Origin: Enorma massiliensis phI
GTDB taxonomy: Bacteria; Actinomycetota; Coriobacteriia; Coriobacteriales; Coriobacteriaceae
Direction of reading: 5' to 3'
DNA length: 64,000 bases
Assembly: GCF_000311845.1 (NCBI RefSeq)
Contig: NZ_HE978575.1
Location: 84,715 to 148,714 of the forward strand
Shown here: one piece after another, positions 8,899 through 17,252 of the stretch
Layout: each line of letters begins with the position of its first letter
Position numbering within the stretch: position 1 is the stretch's first letter
Made by a program: the position numbers and the translations under genes
Notes under the pieces: generated by a model
The model's database searches: none
What the model was told of the DNA's origin: nothing
What the model saw: the letters and a program-made list of their open reading frames with translations, nothing else

Positions 8899-10236
8899 AT
8901 GGCGCGAGTTAACATCAGCGACGTGGCGCGCGAGGCGGGCGTCTCGCTGGGAACGGTATCGAATGCGATCAACCACCCAGAGCGCGTGCGCCCCGAGACG
9001 CGTCGGCTGATCGAAGAGGCCATCGAGCGCCTGGGCTACCTACCCAACCAAAGCGCCCGCCTGCTGGCCGGGGGGTCCAACGCGGTGATCGGGCTCGTCT
9101 TGCCGCGCCTCAACCATGGTTGCAGCGTGCAGATAGCAAGCGGTGCCCGCAACGAAGCCGAGCGCGCGGGCCTCGACCTTGTCATCATGAATTCAAACGA
9201 AAACGCAGAGGTGGAAAGACGCTATCTGCGATTTTGTACTGGTATGCAGCTTGCTGGCGTGCTGGTGCAGCCGTCGGCGTATCGGGTGTCTCAACCTCAG
9301 CATGCGCCTTCGGTGCCGGTGGTGTACCTAGGTGCCCTGGGTGCGCCGCGCGAGGTGCTCTCGGTCTCGGCAGACTATCGCGCTCAGGGACGCTTGGTTG
9401 CAGAGCATGTCGTCGCGTGCGGGGCGCGCAGGGTTGCGGTGATCGGATCTGCTTCGCTGCCACCGCTTGCCGAGCGCCTTGCGGGCATTCAATCCGTTGG
9501 TGCCGAGCATCCTGAATGCTTGTTCGAAGTGCTTGATGAGGGAAGCCGTTGCGGATCTACTGATGGTGCCCGGTTGGGCGAGAGGCTTGCGAAGCGTGCG
9601 AGCCGCGAGCGGCCGGATGCGATCATAGGCCTGGCAGATGCCATCGCGGCGGGAGCCATCCAGGGTGTCCAGGCAGCAGGGTGCGATGTGCCGGGCAACA
9701 TCATGGTAGCAGGGTGCGATGGAAATCCCCTTGCCTGGGGAGGGGCGGTGCCGCTGACCACCTGTTCGCCTGCTGGATACGAGATTGGCCGCAAAGGGGT
9801 CCAAATGCTTGTGGGCCAAATCGCGGCTATTGAAGAGAAGAATGGCCGGAGCGGTGCGGTCGGGGCTCAGGGCAGCGTGATCGGTATCCGGAATGGCGGG
9901 GAGAGTGCCCGCGGTGCGGCGGCAGTCCATGGCGCGGGTGGCGCCCGGGGAGTGAGTGGCATCCAGGGCGTGGGTGGTATCCGCGGCACGGAGGGTGCGC
10001 GGGGCGCCCAAGGTTCGGGCGGCGCCCCCAGCGCTGATGGAGTACGGAGTGGCACAAGCCGGGTTGCGGTGAGGCCCTCCGCCATGCTGCGCGGCGAGGC
10101 CAAGCATGAGCTCGTTCGGCCCTTTTTGCTGGAGCGAGCGAGCACGGTCGGGCAGGGGGCGGCGCATAGGTCGGAGCTTTCCGGGCTCGGAGCGGTCCGC
10201 GCGTTTGCCGAGCTCGACATGGGCTCGTATCTTTAG
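8899..10236 (+). CDS. LacI-family transcriptional regulator with a collagen-like Gly-X-Y tract
   Basis: The 445-residue product begins at ATG 8899, preceded by GGGAGC; an in-frame ATG at 8875 is less likely. The LacI helix-turn-helix is intact (NISDVAREAGVSLGTVSNAI, then NHPERVRPETR), followed by the hinge helix QSARLLAGG and a periplasmic-binding-protein-like effector domain (IGLVLPRLNHG to DVPGNIMVAGCDG). After about residue 310 the family sequence gives way to low-complexity sequence containing 11 consecutive Gly-X-Y triplets (residues 345-377, nt 9931-10029). Typical LacI proteins have about 330-350 residues, so roughly 100 are extra. Effector and targets are unknown; the divergent coaX and convergent phosphatase give no clear pathway. 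Confidence 0.85.
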   Translation: MARVNISDVAREAGVSLGTVSNAINHPERVRPETRRLIEEAIERLGYLPNQSARLLAGGSNAVIGLVLPRLNHGCSVQIASGARNEAERAGLDLVIMNSNENAEVERRYLRFCTGMQLAGVLVQPSAYRVSQPQHAPSVPVVYLGALGAPREVLSVSADYRAQGRLVAEHVVACGARRVAVIGSASLPPLAERLAGIQSVGAEHPECLFEVLDEGSRCGSTDGARLGERLAKRASRERPDAIIGLADAIAAGAIQGVQAAGCDVPGNIMVAGCDGNPLAWGGAVPLTTCSPAGYEIGRKGVQMLVGQIAAIEEKNGRSGAVGAQGSVIGIRNGGESARGAAAVHGAGGARGVSGIQGVGGIRGTEGARGAQGSGGAPSADGVRSGTSRVAVRPSAMLRGEAKHELVRPFLLERASTVGQGAAHRSELSGLGAVRAFAELDMGSYL

Positions 10237-10256
10237 CGGTTTTTGCGGGTTTGGCG

Positions 10257-10922
10257 TTACGCAATCTCTTCGTTGCGCAGCCTAATCGCGCCCGCGAGCT
10301 CGTCGAGCGAGCCGAGCACATCGACGCACATCGAGCGAATCTCGGGCGTGGGCTCAATCGTATCCGGCACCAAGAAGACCGACATTCCAGCTGCGGCTCC
10401 CGCACGAACCCCGTTGGGGGAGTCCTCGACGACTGCGCACTCCTCGGGCCGCATGCCGAGGCGTTCGGCAGCGAGCAGGTAGATATCGGGGGCCGGTTTG
10501 CCGTGCTCAACCTCATCGCCACAGGTGATGCTGTCAAAATACGCCTGCATGCCGAACGGTTCGAGCTCGCGTTCCGCAACCGGACGATACGACGAAGTGG
10601 CGAGTCCCAGCGCGAAGCCATAATTCTTGAGCACGGAGAGAGCCTTCGCGGCAAAGGGCTTGGCTGCGAGCTCGTTTTCCATGAGTTCGTCTTTGATGCT
10701 CCGATGGAGCGAAAAGAGCTCGTGGGCAGTTGCTTCGGTAATTCCCAGGTGCTCGATGAGCATGCTGGTAACGGCATCGGCCGTGCGTCCTACGAAGCTT
10801 TTGATCAGCTCTTCGCTCACATCGAGCCCCAAGCGTTCGCCAGATGCCAGCCATGCGCGCGCACTGAGCAGCTCGGTGTCAACGAGGGTGCCGTCAAGAT
10901 CGAAAAGCACCGCTTTAATCAT
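10257..10922 (-). CDS. HAD-superfamily phosphatase, beta-phosphoglucomutase-like subfamily
   Basis: A 221-residue HAD hydrolase. Motif I is FDLDGTLVDTE, motif II is in LGLATSSY, the lysine is in EHGKPAPDIYL, and motif IV is AVVEDSPNGVRAG. A helical cap sits between motifs I and II (AWLASGERLGLDVSEE). The arrangement is typical of the PgmB/phosphatase subfamily acting on small phosphorylated sugars. The start at 10922 is chosen because AAGGGA lies six bases upstream; an in-frame ATG at 10937 lacks a ribosome-binding site. It converges on the LacI-family gene. Confidence 0.9.
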   Translation of the reverse strand: MIKAVLFDLDGTLVDTELLSARAWLASGERLGLDVSEELIKSFVGRTADAVTSMLIEHLGITEATAHELFSLHRSIKDELMENELAAKPFAAKALSVLKNYGFALGLATSSYRPVAERELEPFGMQAYFDSITCGDEVEHGKPAPDIYLLAAERLGMRPEECAVVEDSPNGVRAGAAAGMSVFLVPDTIEPTPEIRSMCVDVLGSLDELAGAIRLRNEEIA

Positions 10923-11153
10923 AGGGGTTCCCTTCATGAAGGTTCATGCTCCGTCGCTGCGAATGTTTGGCTAGGCCAGCGGCGGCAGCGCGAGCGTGCT
11001 GCTACGGTCGTGTGGCGGGTCAGCATCGATTACATGGGCGAGCCGATGTGACGGGCCGACGGACCATCGACGAGATGACCACATTATTGTGCCAGAGCCG
11101 GCCTGCGATGGGTACAAGAGGGACCGGAAACCGCGAAGAAGTCGGAGGATGCT

Positions 11154-12068
11154 GTGGAACGCGAAGCGCGGGAAAAGCTGCAGGCGCTCGAAGAGCTGCT
11201 TGATTCTTGGAAATCGGTTGCCGTCGGATATTCCGGGGGTGTCGACAGCACCTTTTTGGCTGCGGTTTGCGCGCGAGCGGTGCCGAGTCGAGCGGTGCTC
11301 ATGCATATCGAGACTCCGTTTTCGGCAACGCCTGAGCTGGTGTCGGTTGAGCGGGCTGCAGAATCTGGCCAGTCGGCGTTCGGGCTGCCGCTTATCGCGG
11401 TTCCCCTCGATCCCTTCTCTTTGGAAAACGTTGTTCGAAACGACGAGAACCGTTGCTATTACTGTAAGCGGGCTGGGTTTTCGGCAATCTTGGCCGAGGC
11501 GCGGGCGCGCGGCATCGAGGTGGCCGTGGACGGCAGCAACGCGGACGATGCGGGCGATTATCGGCCTGGCATGCGCGCCCTCGAGGAGCTTGGGGTGCGT
11601 TCCCCGCTTCTAGAGACTGGCTGGCACAAGGATGAGGAGCGTGCGTTGCTGCGTGAATGGGGCATCCCGGTGTGGGGTATGCCAGCCGGCGCATGCTTGG
11701 CGACGCGCATCCCGTGCGGCGAGCCGCTTACGGAGCGGAAGCTCGCCGCCGTGCGCGCTTGCGAGGACTATCTGCATGAGCATGGGCTTCATCAGGTTCG
11801 GGCACGCTTGATTGAGGGGTCCTTGCAGGTTGAAGCTTCGTCCGAGGATTTACGCGTGCTTGCATCGGCGGGAGATCCCGCAGATGCCAGTAGCGGATCG
11901 AGTGCACCGCACGAGAAGGGCGCATGGCATGGGGAAGGCGCGCCGAGCGAGGAGGGCGTGCGGCACGTTGCGCTTCCAGAGGAGATGCGCGCCCATCTTG
12001 CAGGCTGTGTTGACGGCGAAGTGAACCCTTACGTTGTGCTTTACAGCAAAGGGAGCATGAACAGGTGA
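11154..12068 (+). CDS. larE: ATP-dependent sacrificial sulfur transferase LarE-like
   Basis: A 304-residue PP-loop protein with SGGVDS at residues 27-32, the CYYCKRAGF block and the GACLATRIP motif that carries the sulfur-donor cysteine in LarE. LarE proteins sulfurate the nicotinate-derived precursor of the nickel-pincer nucleotide cofactor of lactate racemase. GTG 11154 is the start, with GGAGGA five bases upstream. A roughly 35-residue Gly/Glu/Ala-rich insert (SSGSSAPHEKGAWHGEG and following) interrupts the C-terminal domain. No larA, larB or larC lies nearby, so the pathway partner is elsewhere or the protein has another sulfur-transfer role. Confidence 0.85.
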   Translation: MEREAREKLQALEELLDSWKSVAVGYSGGVDSTFLAAVCARAVPSRAVLMHIETPFSATPELVSVERAAESGQSAFGLPLIAVPLDPFSLENVVRNDENRCYYCKRAGFSAILAEARARGIEVAVDGSNADDAGDYRPGMRALEELGVRSPLLETGWHKDEERALLREWGIPVWGMPAGACLATRIPCGEPLTERKLAAVRACEDYLHEHGLHQVRARLIEGSLQVEASSEDLRVLASAGDPADASSGSSAPHEKGAWHGEGAPSEEGVRHVALPEEMRAHLAGCVDGEVNPYVVLYSKGSMNR

Positions 12069-12173
12069 GCCGCTCTCGAATCTTGATGAATAGGACGCGA
12101 CATAAGCGCAGGCAACAAAATCCCGAAATGTATAGAAAAGCATGCTTCGGCTAATTGGCGTGATTTGGGTAGT

Positions 12174-12327
12174 CAAATTTGCGCTAAGTCGGTCTTTTTA
12201 TCTGGGAAACGATGGTCAATATTCGTGGCCGTCCAGGTAGTGCGGGGTGCGAGAGGCCGTCTACCTGCACGGTGGTAAAATCGCACCCTTGAATTCCAGT
12301 ATACATGACCGATTTAGCGCAAATTTG
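12174..12327. repeat. Non-coding 154-bp element with 21-bp terminal inverted repeats
   Basis: CAAATTTGCGCTAAGTCGG (12174-12192, arm to 12194) is matched in reverse complement by 12307-12327 with a single mismatch. A second dyad is nested inside (GGGTGCGA / TCGCACCC and CCAGGTAG / CTACCTG), so the whole element can fold into one long hairpin. It lies in the 12069-12570 gap, which has no convincing gene. Size and ends resemble a MITE; no target-site duplication could be identified. Confidence 0.65.
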
Positions 12328-12521
12328 GATACAGGACTGCGGGGCGGCCATGTTTTGGGCTTTGGGGCGCATGCGCCGGCCCGGACGGATGCCCGTGCGC
12401 GGCATCAACGGGCCCCGTGGCGGAAATTGGGCTGTGGCGGCTCTCGATAGAAGCTGGGCCTGTTGGCAAATCCAAACGCTTGCCGCAAGTATTTCGCATT
12501 GTTGTTTCGCATGAGCGAGAT

Positions 12522-12560
12522 AAAAAAGCAGTTCAAAGCATGTTAGATACTTTGAACTGC
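12522..12560 (-). terminator. Terminator after tRNA-Gln
   Basis: Read on the minus strand, GCAGTTCAAAG and CTTTGAACTGC form a perfect 11-bp stem followed by six Ts, ten bases beyond the tRNA 3' end. Confidence 0.9.
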
Positions 12561-12570
12561 GCGTATTGCG

Positions 12571-12644
12571 TGGCTGGGGCAGAGGGATTCGAACCCCCGT
12601 AACCGGCACCAAAAACCGGGGTCCTGCCGCTGGACGATGCCCCA
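12571..12644 (-). tRNA. tRNA-Gln (anticodon TTG)
   Basis: The minus strand gives a complete cloverleaf. The 5' acceptor strand TGGGGCA pairs with TGCCCCA, the anticodon loop TTTTGGT is closed by CCGG-type pairing, the T-arm is GGGGGTTCGAATCCCTC, and the 3' CCA is encoded. Confidence 0.95.
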
Positions 12645-12690
12645 AAGCATAGCCGACGCTCCAAAGGCGCGCTCGGCCCACTCAGTGTAC

Positions 12691-13593
12691 CTAATCGCTC
12701 AACGCATCGCAAACGCCGTCGAGGAGTTGCACGGCAAGCGCCTGTGCATCGCTTGAGGTGAACGATCCGTATCTCGTGATCCCCGTAAGCTCAAATCGAA
12801 TGAGCGTTGGCCGCGTGGTGGAAGCAGCGAGTGCGGTGCGAATGCGCCGCGATACATTGGGGCAGTCTGCCAGCACGATGGTCGCGCGCGGTGCGGCATC
12901 TTCGGGAAGCTCCGAGCTCGCGAGCTCGAAAATCATATCGACGTCGTCGGGCGCTTCGCTGTCGCACAGCTGCATGCCGCTGCCGTCCGTTGTCGCAGTG
13001 GCGATGTTCCACATGCGCGACGCGACATTGCGCGCGATGGGATCCACGCCCATGACGGCGATTCGGTTGCGCTCGAGCACGCTCGCTGCGCGCGCGAAAC
13101 CGGTGCGCTCCTCGGCGTCCACGACGGGCGGTTTGCCCTCCCACACGTGGCGCAGCCGGTGAATGTAGTTGAAGGTGTCCTGGAAGGCCATGCCGTCGGC
13201 AAAGAGCCCAACGTTTTCCTGGAATTGCTGGAGGGCAGCCTCGGTGTGCGGGCCGAACGAGCCGTCTGCGCGCCCGCACGAGAAGCCCAGGGTGTTGAGC
13301 GCGTGCTGGAGCTCCATAACATCGGCTCCATGGAAGTTGGGCAGGCGCAGGTAGAGGGTGCGGTCGCCGAGCGCGTACGAGGCGTCGACGAGGGCGCTCC
13401 AGCACGCGGTGTCCACGGTATCTCCCGCATCGAGTTGCATGTTCGCGCGGAACTCCTGAACCGCTTTTGCGGTGGCGGGGCCGAACTCTTGAGCCTCAAG
13501 CTCTGCGGCATCGATGGTGTAGCCCAAGCGGGTGAGGCGCGCCTGCACGTCTTCGACGGCCGGTCCCTGCATACCCGAGGTGATTGCTTCCAT
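12691..13593 (-). CDS. Peptidoglycan-binding (PG_binding_1) domain protein with undefined C-terminal domain
   Basis: A 300-residue protein with two tandem peptidoglycan-binding repeats: residues about 5-70 (QGPAVEDVQARLTRLGY ... FGPATAKAVQEF) and about 85-155 (GADVMELQHALNTLGF ... FGPHTEAALQQFQ). The remaining 140 residues have an alternating alpha/beta look (RIAVMGVDP, MIFELASSELP, ATIVLADCPNVSRRIRTALA) resembling a divergent N-acetylmuramoyl-L-alanine amidase fold, but the zinc-binding His/Glu residues are not evident. No signal peptide follows the chosen Met (13593); a longer frame to 13746 adds unconserved sequence. Cell-wall localisation is therefore uncertain. Confidence 0.75.
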   Translation of the reverse strand: MEAITSGMQGPAVEDVQARLTRLGYTIDAAELEAQEFGPATAKAVQEFRANMQLDAGDTVDTACWSALVDASYALGDRTLYLRLPNFHGADVMELQHALNTLGFSCGRADGSFGPHTEAALQQFQENVGLFADGMAFQDTFNYIHRLRHVWEGKPPVVDAEERTGFARAASVLERNRIAVMGVDPIARNVASRMWNIATATTDGSGMQLCDSEAPDDVDMIFELASSELPEDAAPRATIVLADCPNVSRRIRTALAASTTRPTLIRFELTGITRYGSFTSSDAQALAVQLLDGVCDALSD

Positions 13594-13736
13594 GCTGCTT
13601 CTTTCTATATGCTTGCCCTGCGCCGGCGCTGCGGCGTGGTTTCGTTGGTTCATCTTCTTTGTATAGTCTATCAAGTTGCGCGCATCGCTGCCCGCGAGCG
13701 TGCTTCCGCCTGAAAAACATCGGAATGGTAGATGGA

Positions 13737-13765
13737 TTGTCGACATTTACTTGGCATGATGATAG
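13737..13765 (+). promoter_or_regulatory. Candidate promoter of the two-component operon
   Basis: TTGTCG (13737-13742) and TGATAG (13760-13765) are separated by 17 bp, about 50 bp before the response-regulator start. Confidence 0.4.
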
Positions 13766-13814
13766 CGAATACCTTGGCAGGGCGGTGTCGCGCCAGGGAT
13801 GTATTGGGTCCGAC

Positions 13815-14555
13815 ATGGGGTTGATGGGAATGGGGCAAGAGCAGCGACTGCTTATCGTGGACGATGAGCTTTCAATCGTGCAGATGCTTGAGGAGTTCTT
13901 CCGCATGGAAGGGTATGAAACCGTGTGCGCGCAAAGCGCCGAAGAGGCGCTTCGTGCGGTCAATCGCAGCTTGACGGAGGAGCACGCCGGGATCGACCTC
14001 GCCTTGCTCGACGTGAACATGCCCGGCATGGACGGGTTCGAGCTCTGCCGCCGTATTCGCGAGCACCTTAGCTGCCCGATCATTTTCCTTACGGCGCGCG
14101 TGGAGGACGTCGACCAGCTCGACGGGTTCGCTGCCGGCGCCGACGATTACGTGCTTAAGCCGTTCTCGCTCGAGGTGCTGGGCGGCCGCGTGCGTGCGCA
14201 TCTGGCGCGTGAGGCGCGGCGCGACGCGTCGAGGCCGCAGAGCGCTCGCATCTTCCATGACCTCACGATCGATTATGCAGAGCGTACGGTCGAGGTCTCG
14301 GCCCGGGATGCTCGCATCTCGCTTGACCTCACGCGCACGGAGTTCGACATCATCGCGCTGCTGAGCAAGAACCCAGGGCGCGTGTATGACCGCGTGCACA
14401 TCTACGAGCAGGTATGGGGGTGGGGCGCAACGGGCGACCCATCCATCGTTCGCGAACATGTTCGTCGAGTACGCAAGAAGTTTGCGGAGGCTGGAGTGGA
14501 TGGCGAAGTCATCGAGACGGTGTGGGGCGTTGGCTATAGGTGGGCTGCGCGATGA
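13815..14555 (+). CDS. OmpR/PhoB-family response regulator
   Basis: A 246-residue regulator. The receiver domain begins LLIVDDELSIVQM, with the phosphoacceptor Asp (about residue 66, LLDVNMPGMDG), the conserved T in FLTARVEDVDQ and the Lys in YVLKPFS. The winged-helix DNA-binding domain (LTRTEFDIIALLSKNPGRVYDR to EVIETVWGVGYRW) completes a standard two-domain layout. Three in-frame ATGs (13815, 13824, 13830) compete and none has a strong ribosome-binding site. The TGA overlaps the ATG of the sensor kinase, so they are translationally coupled. Confidence 0.92.
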   Translation: MGLMGMGQEQRLLIVDDELSIVQMLEEFFRMEGYETVCAQSAEEALRAVNRSLTEEHAGIDLALLDVNMPGMDGFELCRRIREHLSCPIIFLTARVEDVDQLDGFAAGADDYVLKPFSLEVLGGRVRAHLAREARRDASRPQSARIFHDLTIDYAERTVEVSARDARISLDLTRTEFDIIALLSKNPGRVYDRVHIYEQVWGWGATGDPSIVREHVRRVRKKFAEAGVDGEVIETVWGVGYRWAAR

Positions 14556-16414
14556 GCGGAAAACACGACGATAGGCTGCGGGAACAGTGCCATGCAGAGC
14601 AGGCAACGGCTTCTGCCGCCGGTGATTCGCAGCGCGGAGGCCGTCTTCGCCGCCTGCGCGACCGGCTGCGGGCTTGGTGGCGCAACCCCTCGATCATGCG
14701 GGCGTTTTTCGTGTATGCGCTCGTGTGGCTCGTGGCGGCCAGCGTGGTGACGCTCATTGCTATCGACGCGCTCATGGAGGTGTACTACCGGGTGTCGGAG
14801 GAGCACCGGTCGGAGCATGTCGAGGTGAACGCGGGGCCGTACATCTACGACGCGCAGACCAATGAGCTGTTGCGAGCGACGCCCGTATACCTGCAGGATT
14901 TCTACGAGCAGGTCGTGTTCGTTGCGTTCACCAACTCGGCGCAGAACTATTCGTCCGCGGGTGTCGTGGCCGGAGGCTGGAATCGCGACATGCAGGTTGT
15001 GGACGCGACGATGGAGCTTCTTCGCAGCGATCCCTCGTACCGTGTGTCCGATTGGGGCGGAAACTATACCGAGGACGATTACCTTCAGACCGATGGCACT
15101 CCATACGATCCTGAGGCCACGGTGAGCGTGAGCGACCTTCCCGCGTACGACGCACGCGAGCGTGCCGAGCGCTTGCAAACGGTTGAGGAGTTCGCGAACA
15201 CGAATCTCGGCGAAGATGTCGTGCTCTCGAATGTCGCTTACTACGTGTCGCTCGACGAGGCGAGTTACCTCACCTGGATTGACTGGACGCTGCGGCTGGT
15301 GGCGGGCGTGGGGGTGCCCATCGTTGCCTTTGGAGGCCTTGCGGTGCTGCTGTTCCGCCGGTTTTATCGGCGTCACATCGGGGGCCCGCTTTCCGTGCTG
15401 GAGGCGGCGGCCGACCGCATTGCACGGCAGGACCTCGACTTTCAGATTGGTGCTGTGCGCGGGCGCGAGCTGGGGCGCCTCGGAGCGGCGATGGAGGGCA
15501 TGCGGTCTTCGCTGCTCGCCACCCAGCGCGAGCTATGGCGCACGGCCGAGGACCGCAGGCGTCTTAACGCCGCGTTCGCCCACGATCTGCGCACGCCGGT
15601 GACGGTGCTCAAGGGAACGCTCGAAATGGCGCGCATAAAGGCCGACCGTGCGGGAAGTGGGGAGGACGTGCGCAAGACGCTCGACACGCTTTCCGGCCAA
15701 GCCGATCGCCTGGAATCTTACGCGCAGCTCATGAGCCGTGTTACCAAGCTGGAAGATCGCGAGGTCATGCGGTCGGCATGCGCCCCATCCGATGTTGCCT
15801 GCGTTCTCGAGCGCCAAGCGGCGGGCTATGTCGCCACGCGCGGGAACGGCTGCAAACTGCTCTTCTCGTTGGGCGACGGCATGCGCGCCGCCGGGGCGGG
15901 TGACGGGGGTGCCGCCGCGCCGGATGCCGGGAGTGCCGCCGGCGTGGGTGTCGAGCACGCCGCTGGGCCGTGTCTCGAGCACGCCGCCGTGCCGGATGCC
16001 GAGCACGCTGCCGAGCCGTGCCCCGAGCTCCTCTCCATCGATATGCAGTTGGTTGAGGAGGTGCTGGGCAATCTGCTGGGCAATGCCTGCGACCATGCGC
16101 GATCGAAGGTGGCGGTGAGCGTTGATTTGCTGCAGCCCAAGCAGGGCTCGCTCGCTGCGGGAGCGCGCGGCGACGTGTGCCTGGAGCTTGTGGTCACGGA
16201 CGATGGCCGCGGGTTCACGGCGGAGGCGCTGCACCACGGGTGCGACCCTTTCTACAGCGAGGCCAAATCGGCCGAGCATTTCGGCCTGGGGCTCAATATC
16301 GCGCGCACGCTCGCGCGCTTGCACGGTGGTGCGGTTGAGCTGGGAAATCTTGAGGGCGGCGGTGCCTGTGTGACGGCTACGTTCGCAGTGGATACGAACG
16401 AGGAGAACCGATGA
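14552..16414 (+). CDS. Two-component sensor histidine kinase
   Basis: A 620-residue membrane kinase. It has a short cytoplasmic N-terminus, a first membrane helix (AFFVYALVWLVAASVVTLIA), an extracytoplasmic sensor of about 160 residues, a second helix (VGVPIVAFGGLAVLLF), a HAMP-like linker and a HisKA box with phosphoacceptor H344 (AFAHDLRTPVTVL). The ATPase domain follows (N-box LLGNACDHA, G-boxes DDGRGF and FGLGLNIARTLA). A repetitive Ala/Gly/His/Glu-rich insertion of about 50 residues (nt 15890-16025) interrupts the region before the N-box. The start overlaps the regulator stop (ATGA), and its own stop overlaps the next start. The stimulus is unknown. Confidence 0.93.
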   Translation: MSGKHDDRLREQCHAEQATASAAGDSQRGGRLRRLRDRLRAWWRNPSIMRAFFVYALVWLVAASVVTLIAIDALMEVYYRVSEEHRSEHVEVNAGPYIYDAQTNELLRATPVYLQDFYEQVVFVAFTNSAQNYSSAGVVAGGWNRDMQVVDATMELLRSDPSYRVSDWGGNYTEDDYLQTDGTPYDPEATVSVSDLPAYDARERAERLQTVEEFANTNLGEDVVLSNVAYYVSLDEASYLTWIDWTLRLVAGVGVPIVAFGGLAVLLFRRFYRRHIGGPLSVLEAAADRIARQDLDFQIGAVRGRELGRLGAAMEGMRSSLLATQRELWRTAEDRRRLNAAFAHDLRTPVTVLKGTLEMARIKADRAGSGEDVRKTLDTLSGQADRLESYAQLMSRVTKLEDREVMRSACAPSDVACVLERQAAGYVATRGNGCKLLFSLGDGMRAAGAGDGGAAAPDAGSAAGVGVEHAAGPCLEHAAVPDAEHAAEPCPELLSIDMQLVEEVLGNLLGNACDHARSKVAVSVDLLQPKQGSLAAGARGDVCLELVVTDDGRGFTAEALHHGCDPFYSEAKSAEHFGLGLNIARTLARLHGGAVELGNLEGGGACVTATFAVDTNEENR

Positions 16415-17163
16415 TGGAGCAGGTGGAGAATCGTGCGCCGGGCATCCCGCAGGCGCCTGGATCCGCTCGCGCGGCAGCGGGGTTTGAGGCGGGAGCCCCT
16501 GCGGCTCTTCGGCGCAAACGGGTCATCGCGATTGCGGTGCTGGTTGTTATGGGTGCGTTGCTCGGCATTGCCTGCTGGCGCTGCGTGCCCGGTGCCGTCG
16601 CGTGGCTCATGGATGCCCGAGCGGTGCGCGCCTTCGTGGACCAATGGGGCGTGCTGAGCCGCCTTGCGATGATCGGTATCAATATGATTCAGGTGGTGCT
16701 CGCGTTCCTTCCGGGTGAGCCCATCGAGCTCGCGAGCGGCTATGCCTTCGGTTTCTGGGAGGGCACGGCGCTTTGCCTGGTGGCGAGTGCGCTCGCAACA
16801 AGCCTGGTATACTGGGCCGTCCATCGCTGGGGTTGGCGCATCGTGGGGCTTTTCTTCGACCGCTCGATGCTCGACCGCTTCTCGTGGCTGCGTGACGAGC
16901 GCCGGCTCGAGCTCGTTATGTTCATCGTTTTCCTGATTCCGGGTACACCCAAGGATTTCCTCACGTACTTCGCCGGTCTTACCCGAGCGCGGTTTCTTCC
17001 GGTCCTGCTCATCACCACGGTGGGTCGCATCCCCTCGATCGTCACGTCGACGGTTGCGGCATCGTCCTTTGGCTCGGGCAATTATCTGGTTACGGGCATC
17101 TCGCTGGCAGTCGCCGTGGTGCTAGCGCTTGCGGGCGTTCTCGTGAGCCGGCGCCTGCGCTAA
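16411..17163 (+). CDS. VTT-domain (TVP38/TMEM64, DedA-like) membrane protein
   Basis: A 250-residue membrane protein with about five hydrophobic segments. It contains the VTT signature stretch: LPGEPIELASGYAFGFWEGT, then ERRLELVMFIVFLIPGTPKDFLTYFAGLTR, then a glycine-rich membrane end. Proteins of this group are implicated in lipid scrambling or undecaprenyl-phosphate flipping. The N-terminal 35 residues are Ala/Pro-rich. Its ATG overlaps the kinase stop (ATGATGA), making it the third gene of the two-component operon and a possible output of that system. Confidence 0.85.
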   Translation: MMEQVENRAPGIPQAPGSARAAAGFEAGAPAALRRKRVIAIAVLVVMGALLGIACWRCVPGAVAWLMDARAVRAFVDQWGVLSRLAMIGINMIQVVLAFLPGEPIELASGYAFGFWEGTALCLVASALATSLVYWAVHRWGWRIVGLFFDRSMLDRFSWLRDERRLELVMFIVFLIPGTPKDFLTYFAGLTRARFLPVLLITTVGRIPSIVTSTVAASSFGSGNYLVTGISLAVAVVLALAGVLVSRRLR

Positions 17164-17165
17164 GC

Positions 17166-17198
17166 ATGAAACGCAGACACCGGGTGTGCACGATTCAT
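17166..17198. repeat. 33-bp palindrome family, copy 2 (imperfect)
   Basis: Starts two bases after the VTT gene stop. The half site ATGAAACGCAGACACC is intact while the other half has diverged (GGTGTGCACGATTCAT). Confidence 0.8.
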
Positions 17199-17252
17199 CC
17201 TCCGTCGCGTGGGTCGCGTGAGGCATCGACACCCCCCCACGCGACCCACGCG

